Shown here piece by piece: positions 36,007 through 45,800 of a stretch of DNA of 48,897 nt. The position numbers were made by a program, and so were the translations under genes. The notes under the pieces were generated by a model, which saw only the letters and a program-made list of their open reading frames with translations, did no database searches and was not told the origin of the DNA. Source of the DNA: an uncultured Oceanobacter sp. (lineage in GTDB: Bacteria > Pseudomonadota > Gammaproteobacteria > Pseudomonadales > Oceanobacteraceae); contig CAJXTI010000025.1 in assembly GCA_913061185.1 (NCBI GenBank), positions 1 to 48,897 of the forward strand. The letters run 5' to 3'. The number at the start of each line of letters is the position of its first letter. The first letter of the stretch is position 1.

Positions 36007-36873
36007 CTAAACCGGATCATGATGAATCAGTACCTCGGCACGGGGGAAGCGCGCCAGAATCGCGGCTTCAACCTGATCGCCAATCGCATGGGCACGGCTC
36101 AGGGTCTGGTCGCCATCCATATCCAGATGCAGCTGGATAAATTGTACCGCTCCGGCCTGACGGGTTTTCAGGTCATGCAAACCACGCACACCGTCAATAG
36201 CTCGAATCAGCTGTTGTAATTCCACTTCTTCTGTCTCGGGCATAGACTGATCCATCAGCACCACCAGCGCTTCCTGGATAATGTCGTAAACGCTGCGCAC
36301 CAGCACCAGTGCAATCACCAGTGCAATCACAGGATCCAGCCAATATTGTCCGAACCAGGCAGCAACCAGAGCAACCACCACCGCCAGACTGGTGAGAATA
36401 TCGCCATAATAGTGGGCTGAATCTGCCTTGACTGCGAGGGAGCCGGTCTTGCGTACGACCCAGCGCTGATAGAGCACCAGCGCGGTAGTGAGGGCGGTGG
36501 AAAACAGCATAACGCCGATACTTTCACCCACCGCCTTGAGCGGTTGAGGATCCACCAGCCGATCGGTGACGTGCAGCAACAAGGCCACGACCGAACCCAG
36601 AATAAACGCGGACTGCACCAGAGCTGCCAGTCCCTCAGCCTTGCTGTGCCCAAATGGATGATCATCATCCGCAGGCATCAGCGCGTAACGCACAGCAAAA
36701 TAGTTCACCACGGACGCGGCAATATCCATCAGCGAATCAAGCAACGACGACAGCACACTGGTCGAGTCGCTCACACTCCAGGCGCCGAGTTTGGCCACCA
36801 GCAAAACCACTGCTGTTGCAATGGATGCCATAGCTGCACGCTTGATCAGTATGGCATCGGGTTGATAAGACAT
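36007..36873 (-). CDS. fieF: Cation-efflux protein FieF (CDF family)
   Basis: A 288-residue inner-membrane proton-coupled exporter of divalent metals (Fe, Zn, Cd in relatives). Six membrane helices are visible. Metal-binding residues are seen in SLLDSLMDI (site A Asp pair) and HYYGDILTS (HxxxD), and the DDDHPFGHSKAEG motif of CDF proteins is present. The cytoplasmic C-terminal domain begins near residue 200. The ATG at 36873 is chosen over a TTG at 36882. It is divergent from no gene; the upstream neighbour is the histidine kinase on the same strand, 79 bp away. Confidence 0.92.
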   Translation of the reverse strand: MSYQPDAILIKRAAMASIATAVVLLVAKLGAWSVSDSTSVLSSLLDSLMDIAASVVNYFAVRYALMPADDDHPFGHSKAEGLAALVQSAFILGSVVALLLHVTDRLVDPQPLKAVGESIGVMLFSTALTTALVLYQRWVVRKTGSLAVKADSAHYYGDILTSLAVVVALVAAWFGQYWLDPVIALVIALVLVRSVYDIIQEALVVLMDQSMPETEEVELQQLIRAIDGVRGLHDLKTRQAGAVQFIQLHLDMDGDQTLSRAHAIGDQVEAAILARFPRAEVLIHHDPV

Positions 36874-36951
36874 AAGTGCCAACCTTTAACATGATCGGCT
36901 GATTATGCCAGAGAACCTGCTCAGGTGGTGGCCCGGCAGCAAATTAGCCAC

Positions 36952-38310
36952 TCAGGCACATGGTCGCTGACCATCGGCAGCACAGGTATTAGCGAGGGCG
37001 ATATCGAGTGTCACGCGGTGGCCATCCGGCTCCGCAACGTTCTGGTAGTGCCAGTTCAACCGCGCCGTCAGTTGCCGGGTGAGCTGCAACCCGAGACCAA
37101 ACCCCTGATCCTGGTACCTGCCATCATCGGGATGATTGTCACCGCCTGCCTGGCGAAAATCATCAGCGGCCTGTTTATCGTAGTTGTTCACCACAATCCG
37201 GCTGCCCTGCTGGTTAATCTCGACACGGCCTTCCCAGGTATGCTGAAAGGCATTACGCAAGATATTGCCCAGCACAATCCGTAATGGTGTTTCTGGCAGG
37301 CAGGCCTGCCAGTCATTGTCGGTTGTAACCACCAGCTCGATGGCCTTGTTGTTTAACAAAAATGTCAGCTCGTCGACCAGCTGGCGGAGTAATACGCCAG
37401 GTGCGACCTGCCGGGTTGGCAGACTGCCCATATCATCGCGACTGAGCCAAAGCAGGGTTTCGGTCAATTGGGCCATGGTCACTCCGGCGCGTTCCAGTCG
37501 TTCTACGGTCGCCAACACCCGTCCATCGTCGAGCGGGGTATGACGTTCGGTCAGACGCCGGAGCAACTCGGTATTGGTACGCACCACCGCAATCGGAGTG
37601 CGCAACTCATGACTGGCGTGACGTAAAAACGCCTGCTCGCGATTCAGCGTCTGCTGCACACGAGTCAGGCTACCGTGCATCAGTCCGGCCAGCTCGTTCA
37701 GTTCCGAATAACCAAAATCCGGCACCGGTTGCTGTAACCGGTCGGCATCCAGTGCGCGGGTCCAGTCCAGCAAGCGCCCTGCAGGGCGGGACAAAAACCG
37801 GTACAGCAACACCGCAATACCGATAATCAGCGCCATGGTCGCCGCCAGAATCAACTGCAGTCGCTGGCGACTGCTGTCGATCTGGGTACTGACCAGCGAT
37901 GAGCTGGTTGAACGCTCCAGTGTCCGGCTGATATACCAGTCTTGCTGTTGGCCATCCCGTATCAGCGAGTAGCGCATCAGAAAATGGATCTGGTGAGGCT
38001 CCGTACCCAAGCGGGTATTGTGACGCTTATACAACACCCCCGCTTGCTCAGGAATGTGCTGGAATATCTGCTGTGTTGCTGGCGGGAGCTGCTGCCAGTC
38101 CGGGGCAACATAAAACTCATTGTACTGGCCAGCGGCAGGAGGCTGCTTTGCAGACGACAGCTGCTGCAGGGTGTGCTCCATATCCCGTATCAACACCACA
38201 TCCATACCACGAATCATGTACTGGACGCTGAGCATGGAATAGCCCACGGCCAACAACAGACCAAGCAATATAAATGCCGCCACCAGCAACCATTTCAGAC
38301 TGATACGCAT
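36952..38310 (-). CDS. Sensor histidine kinase of the efflux operon
   Basis: A 452-residue membrane kinase with two N-terminal transmembrane segments (residues 7-27 and about 151-171) around a periplasmic sensor domain of about 120 residues. A HAMP-like linker follows. The H-box is FLRHASHELRTPIAVVRTN with the phospho-accepting His, the N-box is GNILRNAFQHT, and the G-box is QGFGLGLQL. Its start codon overlaps the stop of the response-regulator gene by one base. The signal sensed is unknown; drug or envelope stress would fit the operon. Confidence 0.9.
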   Translation of the reverse strand: MRISLKWLLVAAFILLGLLLAVGYSMLSVQYMIRGMDVVLIRDMEHTLQQLSSAKQPPAAGQYNEFYVAPDWQQLPPATQQIFQHIPEQAGVLYKRHNTRLGTEPHQIHFLMRYSLIRDGQQQDWYISRTLERSTSSSLVSTQIDSSRQRLQLILAATMALIIGIAVLLYRFLSRPAGRLLDWTRALDADRLQQPVPDFGYSELNELAGLMHGSLTRVQQTLNREQAFLRHASHELRTPIAVVRTNTELLRRLTERHTPLDDGRVLATVERLERAGVTMAQLTETLLWLSRDDMGSLPTRQVAPGVLLRQLVDELTFLLNNKAIELVVTTDNDWQACLPETPLRIVLGNILRNAFQHTWEGRVEINQQGSRIVVNNYDKQAADDFRQAGGDNHPDDGRYQDQGFGLGLQLTRQLTARLNWHYQNVAEPDGHRVTLDIALANTCAADGQRPCA

Positions 38311-39002
38311 CAGCTCTGCTGCCCGTCGTTCGCATTGGGCACGCGCAAAGCGATGCCCTGCCCTGCCAGGGTATACATCAGCGGCACTCCCACGCTACCG
38401 TCAACGGCCTTGCGCAAATTAAACAGGTGCACCTTGAGACTGTTGCTGTCAGGGGTTTCGTCGCCCCACACTGCTTGTGCCAGCTGACGTCGGGTGACAA
38501 CGGTAGGAGATGCCCGTAACAGGGTTTCCAGCAAGATCCAGCCGGTGGGCGACAGTCGAATCTCGCGGCCACTGCGAGTCACCGAGCGACGACCAAGATC
38601 CATCACCAGATCAGCGCACTCCAGACGCGTGACCTGACCACTGCGCCGTCGGGCCAAGGCCTGCACCCGCATCACCAGCTCGCTCATTTCAAATGGTTTG
38701 ACCAGATAATCATCGGTACCGGCCTGAAAACCATCCCGTTTATCGGTAAGCTGATCACGGGCAGTCAACATCAGGATCGGCGTATCGTTGCCCAGCTGCC
38801 GCAATCGCTGGCAGACACTGAGGCCATCCAGCCGGGGCAGGTTCAGATCCAGTAACAATACAGAATAGTGATTTTGTGCCATCAGCGTCAGCCCGGCCAC
38901 GCCATTACTGGCGTGATCGCACTGAATATCTTCCAGCAGCAGATAGTCGACCAGTGTCGCGGCAAGATCGAGATCATCCTCCACCAGCAAGACACTCAGC
39001 AC
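38310..39002 (-). CDS. OmpR-family response regulator of the efflux operon
   Basis: A 230-residue regulator. The receiver domain has the acidic pair VEDD, phospho-Asp52 in LLLDLNLPR, Thr80 and Lys102 (LVKPFE). The C-terminal winged helix contains SLKVHLFNLRKAV. The start is a GTG at 39002 that overlaps the RND gene end by 7 bp, so translation is coupled. It probably binds the GGTTAAG repeats at 45002-45035 upstream of the operon and controls its own expression. Confidence 0.92.
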   Translation of the reverse strand: MLSVLLVEDDLDLAATLVDYLLLEDIQCDHASNGVAGLTLMAQNHYSVLLLDLNLPRLDGLSVCQRLRQLGNDTPILMLTARDQLTDKRDGFQAGTDDYLVKPFEMSELVMRVQALARRRSGQVTRLECADLVMDLGRRSVTRSGREIRLSPTGWILLETLLRASPTVVTRRQLAQAVWGDETPDSNSLKVHLFNLRKAVDGSVGVPLMYTLAGQGIALRVPNANDGQQS

Positions 39003-42000
39003 GGCTTGTCTCCTGCGGGGTCAGTCTCGTCTGGCGAATCAGCACGGCCACCAAAACGCTGCTTGAGTGCCGCCAGCAGATCAATCGCATCGTGCTGCAC
39101 CGCCAGCAAGGCCGGAATCAGGATCAGGGTAATCACTGTTGCAAACAGAATGCCGTATCCCAGGGAAACAGCGGCCGGAATCAGGAACTGGGCTTGCATA
39201 TCGGTTTCTCCCAACAGCGGCGCCAGACCGGCAAAGGTCGTCACCGAGGTTAACAATACCGCCCGTAAACGATCCCGACAGGCCAGACTGATGGCGCTAT
39301 TGTAGTGAGCGGCATCCGGTTTGAGTTCGTTAAAACGGGACACCAGCAACAGACTGTCATTCACCACCACCCCGCTCAACGCGATGATGCCAAAAAACGA
39401 CTGAATGGTCAGCGATAGCCCGGTTACCCAGTGCCCCAGAATTGCCCCCATCACCCCGAACGGAATCGCCGTCATGATAATCACCGGCTGCACATAGGAC
39501 TGCAGCGGCACCGCCAGCAGGATGTAGATCACCAGCATGGCAACAATAAACAGCGAAGTCATGCTCGACTGGGTAGTGGCCTGCTCTTCTGCCTCACCGG
39601 CAAAATGCACATCCAGCCCCGGATACTGTTTTTGCAGCTGCGGCGCGACATCGCGCTTGAGCAAGCTGACCAGCTCGGTCGATGACAATACGCTCTTGTC
39701 GACATCAGCGGTCAAGTAAACCGCACGCTTACCGTCAATCCGGGTGATCGTGTCACGAGAATAACCATAGCTGATGGTTGCCACCGCAGACAGTGGCACC
39801 ACGGTGCCATCGGCAGTCCGCACCCGCGCACTCAGAACATCCGCCGGATTCTGACGATCCGACACGGGATAACGAACCTTCACTTCCATTTCATCACTGC
39901 CACGCTGATAGCGCTGTACCACCTGGCCACTGAAGGCCTGTAATACTTGCTGCGCCAGCATGGCGGTGGTCAGCCCCAGTGCCTCACCCTGGGCATTCAG
40001 CCGCAAACTGACCTGGGGCTGGGTCGGATCCAGATTATCTTCCACGCCGCTGACACCGGGAATGGCCATTAACCGCTCACGAAAGGCCTCGCCAGCTCCT
40101 TCCAGAACATCATCGGCACTGGCGCGCAATTCAACCCGCAAGGCCGAAATAGATTCATGACGGCTCTGGATACGCAGCGTTCTTACCCCTTCCGGCGTAC
40201 CGGCCAGCGCCTTCCACTGCCGGGTGAATTCACCAATCCGGTAAGGGGCGTTTTCAGCCAGCTCAATGGTCAGCGAGCCAGACTGATCGGCCTGGGACAG
40301 TACCTGGATATGGGCAATTCCATGACCTCCCAGCGCTTGATCGACCTCATAGGCCTGTTGCTCCAGAGTCAATAAATGGCTGTGGGTCAAGCCATAGCTG
40401 GCGTCCTGTTGCATGGTCAGTGAAGCACGAACCGTATCGCCTTCCACATCCGGGAAAAAGCTGACCCGTACTGCCCCGGTAAATGGCATCCCCAGCACCA
40501 GTACAAACACACCGGCAAACGCCACAATCACCGCATAACGTTGCGCCAGTGCGGCATCAATCAGCTGGCGATATACCCGTTCGCTGAACCATTGCAAGCC
40601 CACATCACAGCCGTGTTGTATTTTCCCCCACCTCTTGGACAGCAGGTTACGACGCAGTCGCTTGCGGGTATTCAGATGCGCCAGGTGGGCTGGCAGAATC
40701 AGCTTCGACTCCACCAGTGACAGCAACAGGCAAATAGTGACTACGCTGGCAAACTGGCTATAGACCTGGCCCAGACGCCCCTCGATATGCGACAGCGAAT
40801 AAAACGCCGCCACCGTGGTAAACACCCCGAACAGGGTGGGAACGGCAACGCGCAAGGTACCGCTAATGGTGTTTTTTAACGCATCACCGTGCCGACTTCG
40901 TTCGGTGTAGACACTTTCGCCCACCACTACGGCATCATCCACCACAATACCGAGCGCCATAATAAAACCGAAAGTGGTGAAGGCGTTGAGCGATAATCCC
41001 GCCCAGCTGTCGCCCATAAAATACAGCGTGCCAAAAAAGATAAACGGCAATCCCATCGCCACCCAAAAGGCGACCGTCACGTTCAGAAACAACGCCAGCA
41101 ACAGGAACACCATCAGCACACCGGTAATCGCATTTCTGACCAGCAGCGACAGACGACTATTGATCGATTCACTGCGGTCGTACCAGGTATCCAGCGCCAC
41201 CGAGGGTGGAATGCGGCCGGTTTCCTGCCACTGCGCTACCACTGCACGTGCCGCCACGACGGAATCGCTGATATCATCCTGACCAGTCGTAATGACTTGC
41301 AGGGCAATACTGTTCTGACCCTGGAAACGGGACAGTACCACCGAGTCTTCGTCGTAGGTATCACGCACGCTGGCCACGTCACCGAGCAGCAGCTGACGAC
41401 CACTGGCCAGACTGATCAGTGGTAATTGTTCAAAGGCGGTGACATCGTAAGCCTGCTCCGATGCCTGCAACTGTAAGTACAGTTGCTCGCTCTTCAATAC
41501 CGCCGTCATACTGGTCGACGAGCCAGAATTCACCGCATCCTCAACGTCCGACAGACTCAAGCCATAAGCCTGCAAGCGGCCCTCATCAATTTCGACCACC
41601 ATCTGCGGATCACGCCAGCCCGATTCCGACACTCGGCTGATCTCGGAACGTGCCAATAAATCGGATTTCAGTTCCTTGCCCAGCAGTTGCAAGGTATGGC
41701 GATCCACATCGCCATAGAGCTGAATCCACAACGAGTGCTCTTCCCGCTGGGCCTTGGCAATCACCGGATTCTTGGCATCCACCGGAAAGGTTGAAATACC
41801 ATCCACTTCGGCACGGACATCGCGCAGCAAGGTATCCAGATCGTAGTCCGATTTGCGCTCTATCGTGACGGTGGCACCGCTGCCGGTCGAACTGGAAGTA
41901 ATCGACTCAATCCCCATCACCCCTTCCAGCGCTTCCTCAATCTTGATCGCCAGACCTTCTTCGGACTGCACCGCCGAACCACTGCTGTAACTGACCGACA

Positions 42001-42166
42001 CCGTTACCTCATCTGGCTCCATGCTCGGAAAGGCTTCCTTGCGCAGCTGGGTCGCCTGCAGCAAGCCCAATACAATCACCAACCCCATCAGCAAATTGGC
42101 CGCCACCGGGTTGCAGGCAAACCAGCCGATCAGACCACCCGAGGATGGTTTGCTGAGGTTACTCAT
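38996..42166 (-). CDS. RND efflux transporter permease
   Basis: A 1056-residue inner-membrane proton antiporter of the HAE/AcrB superfamily. It has the usual duplicated topology: 12 hydrophobic segments in two groups and two large periplasmic loops (starting near residues 40 and 550). The proton-relay aspartates appear in FIMALGIVVDDAVVVGE, and the second-half equivalent is LSGVVVNDSLLLV, where one is replaced. The N-terminal KEAFPSMEPDEVTVSVSY is typical of the Vibrio/Shewanella-type family. Substrate is unknown. The ATG at 42166 overlaps the adaptor stop by 8 bp. Confidence 0.93.
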   Translation of the reverse strand: MSNLSKPSSGGLIGWFACNPVAANLLMGLVIVLGLLQATQLRKEAFPSMEPDEVTVSVSYSSGSAVQSEEGLAIKIEEALEGVMGIESITSSSTGSGATVTIERKSDYDLDTLLRDVRAEVDGISTFPVDAKNPVIAKAQREEHSLWIQLYGDVDRHTLQLLGKELKSDLLARSEISRVSESGWRDPQMVVEIDEGRLQAYGLSLSDVEDAVNSGSSTSMTAVLKSEQLYLQLQASEQAYDVTAFEQLPLISLASGRQLLLGDVASVRDTYDEDSVVLSRFQGQNSIALQVITTGQDDISDSVVAARAVVAQWQETGRIPPSVALDTWYDRSESINSRLSLLVRNAITGVLMVFLLLALFLNVTVAFWVAMGLPFIFFGTLYFMGDSWAGLSLNAFTTFGFIMALGIVVDDAVVVGESVYTERSRHGDALKNTISGTLRVAVPTLFGVFTTVAAFYSLSHIEGRLGQVYSQFASVVTICLLLSLVESKLILPAHLAHLNTRKRLRRNLLSKRWGKIQHGCDVGLQWFSERVYRQLIDAALAQRYAVIVAFAGVFVLVLGMPFTGAVRVSFFPDVEGDTVRASLTMQQDASYGLTHSHLLTLEQQAYEVDQALGGHGIAHIQVLSQADQSGSLTIELAENAPYRIGEFTRQWKALAGTPEGVRTLRIQSRHESISALRVELRASADDVLEGAGEAFRERLMAIPGVSGVEDNLDPTQPQVSLRLNAQGEALGLTTAMLAQQVLQAFSGQVVQRYQRGSDEMEVKVRYPVSDRQNPADVLSARVRTADGTVVPLSAVATISYGYSRDTITRIDGKRAVYLTADVDKSVLSSTELVSLLKRDVAPQLQKQYPGLDVHFAGEAEEQATTQSSMTSLFIVAMLVIYILLAVPLQSYVQPVIIMTAIPFGVMGAILGHWVTGLSLTIQSFFGIIALSGVVVNDSLLLVSRFNELKPDAAHYNSAISLACRDRLRAVLLTSVTTFAGLAPLLGETDMQAQFLIPAAVSLGYGILFATVITLILIPALLAVQHDAIDLLAALKQRFGGRADSPDETDPAGDKPC

Positions 42167-43478
42167 ACGACGACACCCCACCCTGTTTTGGCTTGTCCGC
42201 TTGCAGGCCAGATTCTCCTGTTTTCACCACCACCGGCACCACCTGACTCTTTTCAGCGTAGCTCGACAGCGGTTGCACCACCACCTGACGCAGCCCAGAC
42301 AAGCCGTCGGGCACCTGTACGTAGATGGAATGGGCATCGCTGAACAGGGTATTGGCGACGTATTTTTCCAGCTGATGACTGCCGTTGACCAACCAGATTT
42401 CGCCACGCTGGCTCAGTGCTGAAGCGGGTAATTTCCACAGCTGATCCACCGCCTTGCCCGACAGCGCGACTTTGACAAACATGCCGGGCTGTAACATCGG
42501 CGTTTGTTCCAGCGGTTTTGCAACCGCCACAATCAGTGCTCGCTGCCGTGTTGCCTCATCCAGATGCTGTTGCGCCCGAATCACCACGCCCTGCCATTGG
42601 CCGGAAGATTCCACCGACGTCAGTGTCACCGGCCAGTCTCCGCTCAGTAACTCATCAACACCGGGTAACATTTCCCATTCCCGCTCGGACAGGGCAACGG
42701 CAATTTCTACCCGATCGGTGCTGTACAGTGTTGCCACCGCGCCACCCGCACTGATATAGCCACCCGGACTGACCAGGCGTTCGATAATCAGGGCATCAAA
42801 CGGCGTGCTAATACGCGTCCAGGACAGCCGCTTGCGAGCAGAAATCAAGGCCGCTTGAGCATTGTTCAACGCCGCTTCCGCCGCCGCCAATTGTGGTTCG
42901 CGCAGCAACAGTGGCGAATCCGGCTCCCCCGCCAGGCCAGCGGCTTGCCATTCTTCCCGTGCCTGATCCACTTCGCGCTGTTCTTCCAGTAACGCCAGAC
43001 TGGCATCAGCCACGGCTTGCTCAGCAACCGCCACTTCGGCCTTGTAACTGCTGTCTTCCAGCGTCGCCAGCACCGTCCCTTTTGGCACACGGCGGCCACT
43101 GTCAAAAACAGCAGCGGTCTGTTCGATATCACCGGCCACCTTGGCGGTAAGGCTTAATTCAAAATGCGCCTCGGCAGAGCCATAGCCAGATAACTCGGCT
43201 TGATACTGGCCTGCCGACACTTCTACCACTCGAACGCTGGCAGCGGCGACGGTTGAGGTCTCAGCGGACGGTGGTGCGATCTCAGGTGCAGCCGCTGTTT
43301 CAGCGCCTGGTTCAGCGCCTTGAGCGGCACTCTTGTCGTCTCCCTGTCCGGGCATGGGACGGTTGTCCTGCTGATTCATTTTGTAGCTATTCCAGGCCAC
43401 GACGGCGCCAACAAAGGCGACGGCCACAGCGAACCAGATCAGTTTGCGCCAGCCAGTGTGAGTCAAGTTAGCGCTCAT
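42159..43478 (-). CDS. RND periplasmic adaptor (HlyD/AcrA-type)
   Basis: A 439-residue membrane-fusion protein that links the RND pump to the outer-membrane channel. It has an N-terminal membrane anchor (LIWFAVAVAFVGAVVAWN), a Pro/Ala/Glu-rich linker, a lipoyl domain (LTAKVAGDIEQ and VPKGTVLATLE), a coiled-coil hairpin around residues 150-220 (long Ala/Glu/Gln runs), a second lipoyl half (FDALIIERLVSPGGYI), and C-terminal beta-barrel and membrane-proximal domains. Confidence 0.93.
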   Translation of the reverse strand: MSANLTHTGWRKLIWFAVAVAFVGAVVAWNSYKMNQQDNRPMPGQGDDKSAAQGAEPGAETAAAPEIAPPSAETSTVAAASVRVVEVSAGQYQAELSGYGSAEAHFELSLTAKVAGDIEQTAAVFDSGRRVPKGTVLATLEDSSYKAEVAVAEQAVADASLALLEEQREVDQAREEWQAAGLAGEPDSPLLLREPQLAAAEAALNNAQAALISARKRLSWTRISTPFDALIIERLVSPGGYISAGGAVATLYSTDRVEIAVALSEREWEMLPGVDELLSGDWPVTLTSVESSGQWQGVVIRAQQHLDEATRQRALIVAVAKPLEQTPMLQPGMFVKVALSGKAVDQLWKLPASALSQRGEIWLVNGSHQLEKYVANTLFSDAHSIYVQVPDGLSGLRQVVVQPLSSYAEKSQVVPVVVKTGESGLQADKPKQGGVSSYE

Positions 43479-43479
43479 A

Positions 43480-44955
43480 TCAGCGAGTCTCCGTAGATAA
43501 TTCAGATGAGGATCCAGTGGTGTTTTTCAGGCTGGCAGTACCCGGTAAGCCAAGTGCCAGACCCAGCGTAATGCGGTTACTCAGGCGCTGATACGTGAGG
43601 GTGTTCAGCGTGCCCTCCAGGTCATAGCGGGATTGCTGTACCGTCAGCAAATCGAGCAGATCGACCAGCCCGGAACGATAACGGCGCAGGTAACGTTCTT
43701 CATTGGCACGAGCGCTCAGCAAGGCCCGCTGAATGGCGGCTTGCTGGCGCTCCAGTGCCACCTCTTGATCCAGTGCATTTTCCACTTCCGTCACGGCGGT
43801 CAGCAGCGTTTCCCGATAGGCCTGGGCGGACTGGGCAGCGGTTAATTCGGCGGTACGGGCCGCTGCTTTTAACTCACCGCCCCGAAACAGCGGTGCCGTC
43901 AGCTGTCCCAACAAACTCCAGACCGGATCCGTCAACAAGGATGCTGCAGGGGAACGGCCACTGTCGGACAACGCCGCCGAAATACTCAGTGATGGCAACA
44001 TGTCCTTGTAGGCGACGCGGGTGCGTAAATCAGCGGCTTCCAGCGCCTGCCAGGCGGCTTGCAAATCAGGACGGCGCGCCAGCGTCTGTTCCGGCAAATC
44101 CACCAGCGGCATCAATACCGCAGGATAATCATCCGGAATAGCAACACCTGCCGAACCTGCCGATTCTGCAGCCGTATCTGTCACTTGACCCAGTAAAGTA
44201 CGTAAACTGCGTTTTGCTGCAGCCAGCTGATACCGGTTATCGGCCTGGGAGGACTCAGCACTGGCCAATGCCGAACGAGCGCTGTCCAGATCATCCAGAT
44301 CGCCGACACCGCGACGATAACGCTGCAGAATTGCCTGTTCATTTTTGCCCAGTGCGGCAAGACGCAGAGCCTGCCATTCGATGGCATTGTGCAACTGGAT
44401 CAACTGCAGCCAGGCCGACATCACCGCCGCTACCTGACTGTCACGCGCCGACTGATACAGCGCCAGTTGTTCGGCCACATCCGCCGCCGCCGCCGAACTG
44501 CTGTCGGCCAGCTTGGCCCATAAATCCAGCTCCCAGCTGACCGACAACTCGGTGCTGAAGCTGTTGCCCGTGTTTTCACCACGACTGGCGGCAAAGCCCA
44601 GATCCGCCTGCGGCAACTGGCCAGCTTCCACACCGCGCTGTTCACTACGCAAAATCTGCAGCGTCAGCCAGGTTTGCTGCAAACCGGGATTGGCGGCCAG
44701 GCTTTGTTTGACCAGTTGGGTTAACTGCTCGTCCGGCAGTAGCGATAGCAGACTGTTGGACTCGACCGCTTCCTCCCCTGCCACAGAAGTCACGGGAGTG
44801 GCTTGCCACTGCTGAACGCTGGCCTGTTCATCCATCAAGGTTTGCTGTACCGCTTGCTGCTCGCCAGACAAACTGGCACACCCCGCCAGTAACATGACAG
44901 GTAGCAGCCGGGCTGTTCGTGGAATCAGGGGCAACGGGAATGCCGGAAAAGGCAT
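43480..44955 (-). CDS. TolC/NodT-type outer-membrane efflux lipoprotein
   Basis: A 491-residue outer-membrane channel component. The lipoprotein signal ends in MLLAGCAS. The body has the duplicated OEP repeats of OprM-like proteins, with characteristic helices (LKAAARTAELTAAQSAQAYR and ALDQEVALERQQAAIQ) and the RYRSGLVDLLDLLTVQQSRY motif. It is the first gene of the operon and ends one base before the adaptor start. Together with the adaptor and RND genes it gives a complete tripartite pump. Confidence 0.93.
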   Translation of the reverse strand: MPFPAFPLPLIPRTARLLPVMLLAGCASLSGEQQAVQQTLMDEQASVQQWQATPVTSVAGEEAVESNSLLSLLPDEQLTQLVKQSLAANPGLQQTWLTLQILRSEQRGVEAGQLPQADLGFAASRGENTGNSFSTELSVSWELDLWAKLADSSSAAAADVAEQLALYQSARDSQVAAVMSAWLQLIQLHNAIEWQALRLAALGKNEQAILQRYRRGVGDLDDLDSARSALASAESSQADNRYQLAAAKRSLRTLLGQVTDTAAESAGSAGVAIPDDYPAVLMPLVDLPEQTLARRPDLQAAWQALEAADLRTRVAYKDMLPSLSISAALSDSGRSPAASLLTDPVWSLLGQLTAPLFRGGELKAAARTAELTAAQSAQAYRETLLTAVTEVENALDQEVALERQQAAIQRALLSARANEERYLRRYRSGLVDLLDLLTVQQSRYDLEGTLNTLTYQRLSNRITLGLALGLPGTASLKNTTGSSSELSTETR

Positions 44956-45001
44956 AAAAGATACTCCGCAGGAATCTGGTCGGCCATGCTAGAGCAGCCA
45001 A

Positions 45002-45035
45002 GGTTAAGGTAGGGTTAAGGGAACGGAAGGTTAAG
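45002..45035 (-). promoter_or_regulatory. Three GGTTAAG repeats, probable response-regulator operator
   Basis: GGTTAAG occurs at 45002-45008, 45013-45019 and 45029-45035, with starts 11 and 16 bp apart. Read on the transcribed strand they give TTAACC copies, resembling the direct TTAA repeats bound by PmrA/QseB-type OmpR-family regulators. They lie about 50-80 bp upstream of the efflux operon start. Confidence 0.6.
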
Positions 45036-45105
45036 AGCGAATCCAGCGCGATTCAATCAGCAGCGGACTGGAGGTAAGCTGTGGCGGTGAGAGTCACTTT
45101 ATGAA

Positions 45106-45131
45106 GTGTCCGGAATCAGTTGACCACTACA
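45106..45131. mobile_element. IS3-type terminal inverted repeat, left copy
   Basis: A perfect 26-bp inverted match of 46484-46509. It ends CCACTACA at 45131, consistent with an IS end. Only a short and unidentifiable stretch of the element may remain to its left; the junction on the right is with the attC-like sequence at 45132. Confidence 0.8.
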
Positions 45132-45173
45132 GAGCGCAGCGTAGGCGCGTCCGACAACAGCCGCTTGTTATAT
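45132..45173 (-). other. Truncated integron attC site
   Basis: Minus-strand reading from 45173: ATATAAC (45173-45167) at the toxin stop codon, followed by AAGCGGCTGTTGTCGGACGC, then the sequence is cut by the IS end. ATATAAC is the complement of GTTATAT, the cassette start at 45807-45801, which is what attC pairing in one cassette requires. The right half of the site is missing. Confidence 0.65.
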
Positions 45174-45466
45174 CAGCTCTCTGGTAGCTCAAGTTGTCTC
45201 TCACTTCTCCAAACTCGAATGAGCACAACGTCGGTTTCTTGTCTCAGGTAGACAACTCGAAATGGCGAATGGATTAGCTCTCGGATATGGTTCAAACCAA
45301 GCTCGGGGACAATCCGGCCAGTATCAGGGTGGCGCACAAGCATTTCAGCTTGCTCCAGAATGGCGGTCACATACTCATCACCGCTATGCGGCACGCTCTC
45401 TTCGATGTAGTGTTCTTGAATAGCTTGCAAATCCTCAAGAGCGGACTGTGAGACGCGCAGTTCCAT
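45173..45466 (-). CDS. RelE/ParE-family toxin (cassette 2)
   Basis: A 97-residue toxin of the RelE/ParE fold. The typical C-terminal motif is HIRELIHSPFRVVYLRQET, with basic residues after it and a final VLIRVWRSERQLEL. It starts directly after the antitoxin stop codon, so the pair is co-translated. Members cleave mRNA on the ribosome or block gyrase; which applies cannot be told. It is the last gene before the truncated attC. Confidence 0.88.
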   Translation of the reverse strand: MELRVSQSALEDLQAIQEHYIEESVPHSGDEYVTAILEQAEMLVRHPDTGRIVPELGLNHIRELIHSPFRVVYLRQETDVVLIRVWRSERQLELPES

Positions 45467-45736
45467 TTAGTTAATGCCCAGGGTTTTCTTCGCATCAGTT
45501 AGAGAAACAGTATTGCCCTCGCGAACATCCATGAGACCCTGTGCCACAGCTTTAACGAATCGGAGTTCCTCAGCAGTTTTCTCAAACTCCTCAAGCCCTT
45601 GAACAACAGCTACTCCACGACCTCGGCTCGTAAGCAAGATTGGACGGTGTGTACTCTGAGCTCGGCTAACCACCTTTCCAGGGTTAATCTTTAGGTCTGA
45701 GAGAGGGACAACGTCTTCTGAAAACTTTACTTGCAT
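45467..45736 (-). CDS. Phd/YefM-family antitoxin (cassette 2)
   Basis: An 89-residue antitoxin. The N-terminal DNA-binding domain carries VVPLSDLKINPGKVVSRAQSTHRPILLTSRGRGVAVV, the Phd/YefM pattern; the C-terminal tail (QGLMDVREGNTVSLTDAKKT) should wrap around the toxin. It would repress its own promoter. It starts about 70 bp inside the cassette boundary at 45806. Confidence 0.88.
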   Translation of the reverse strand: MQVKFSEDVVPLSDLKINPGKVVSRAQSTHRPILLTSRGRGVAVVQGLEEFEKTAEELRFVKAVAQGLMDVREGNTVSLTDAKKTLGIN

Positions 45737-45800
45737 GATGCATACTTCAAAGTGGAACAGCTATCACCAATAGCACCAGTTAACAGGTGCGGTCAAGGAA

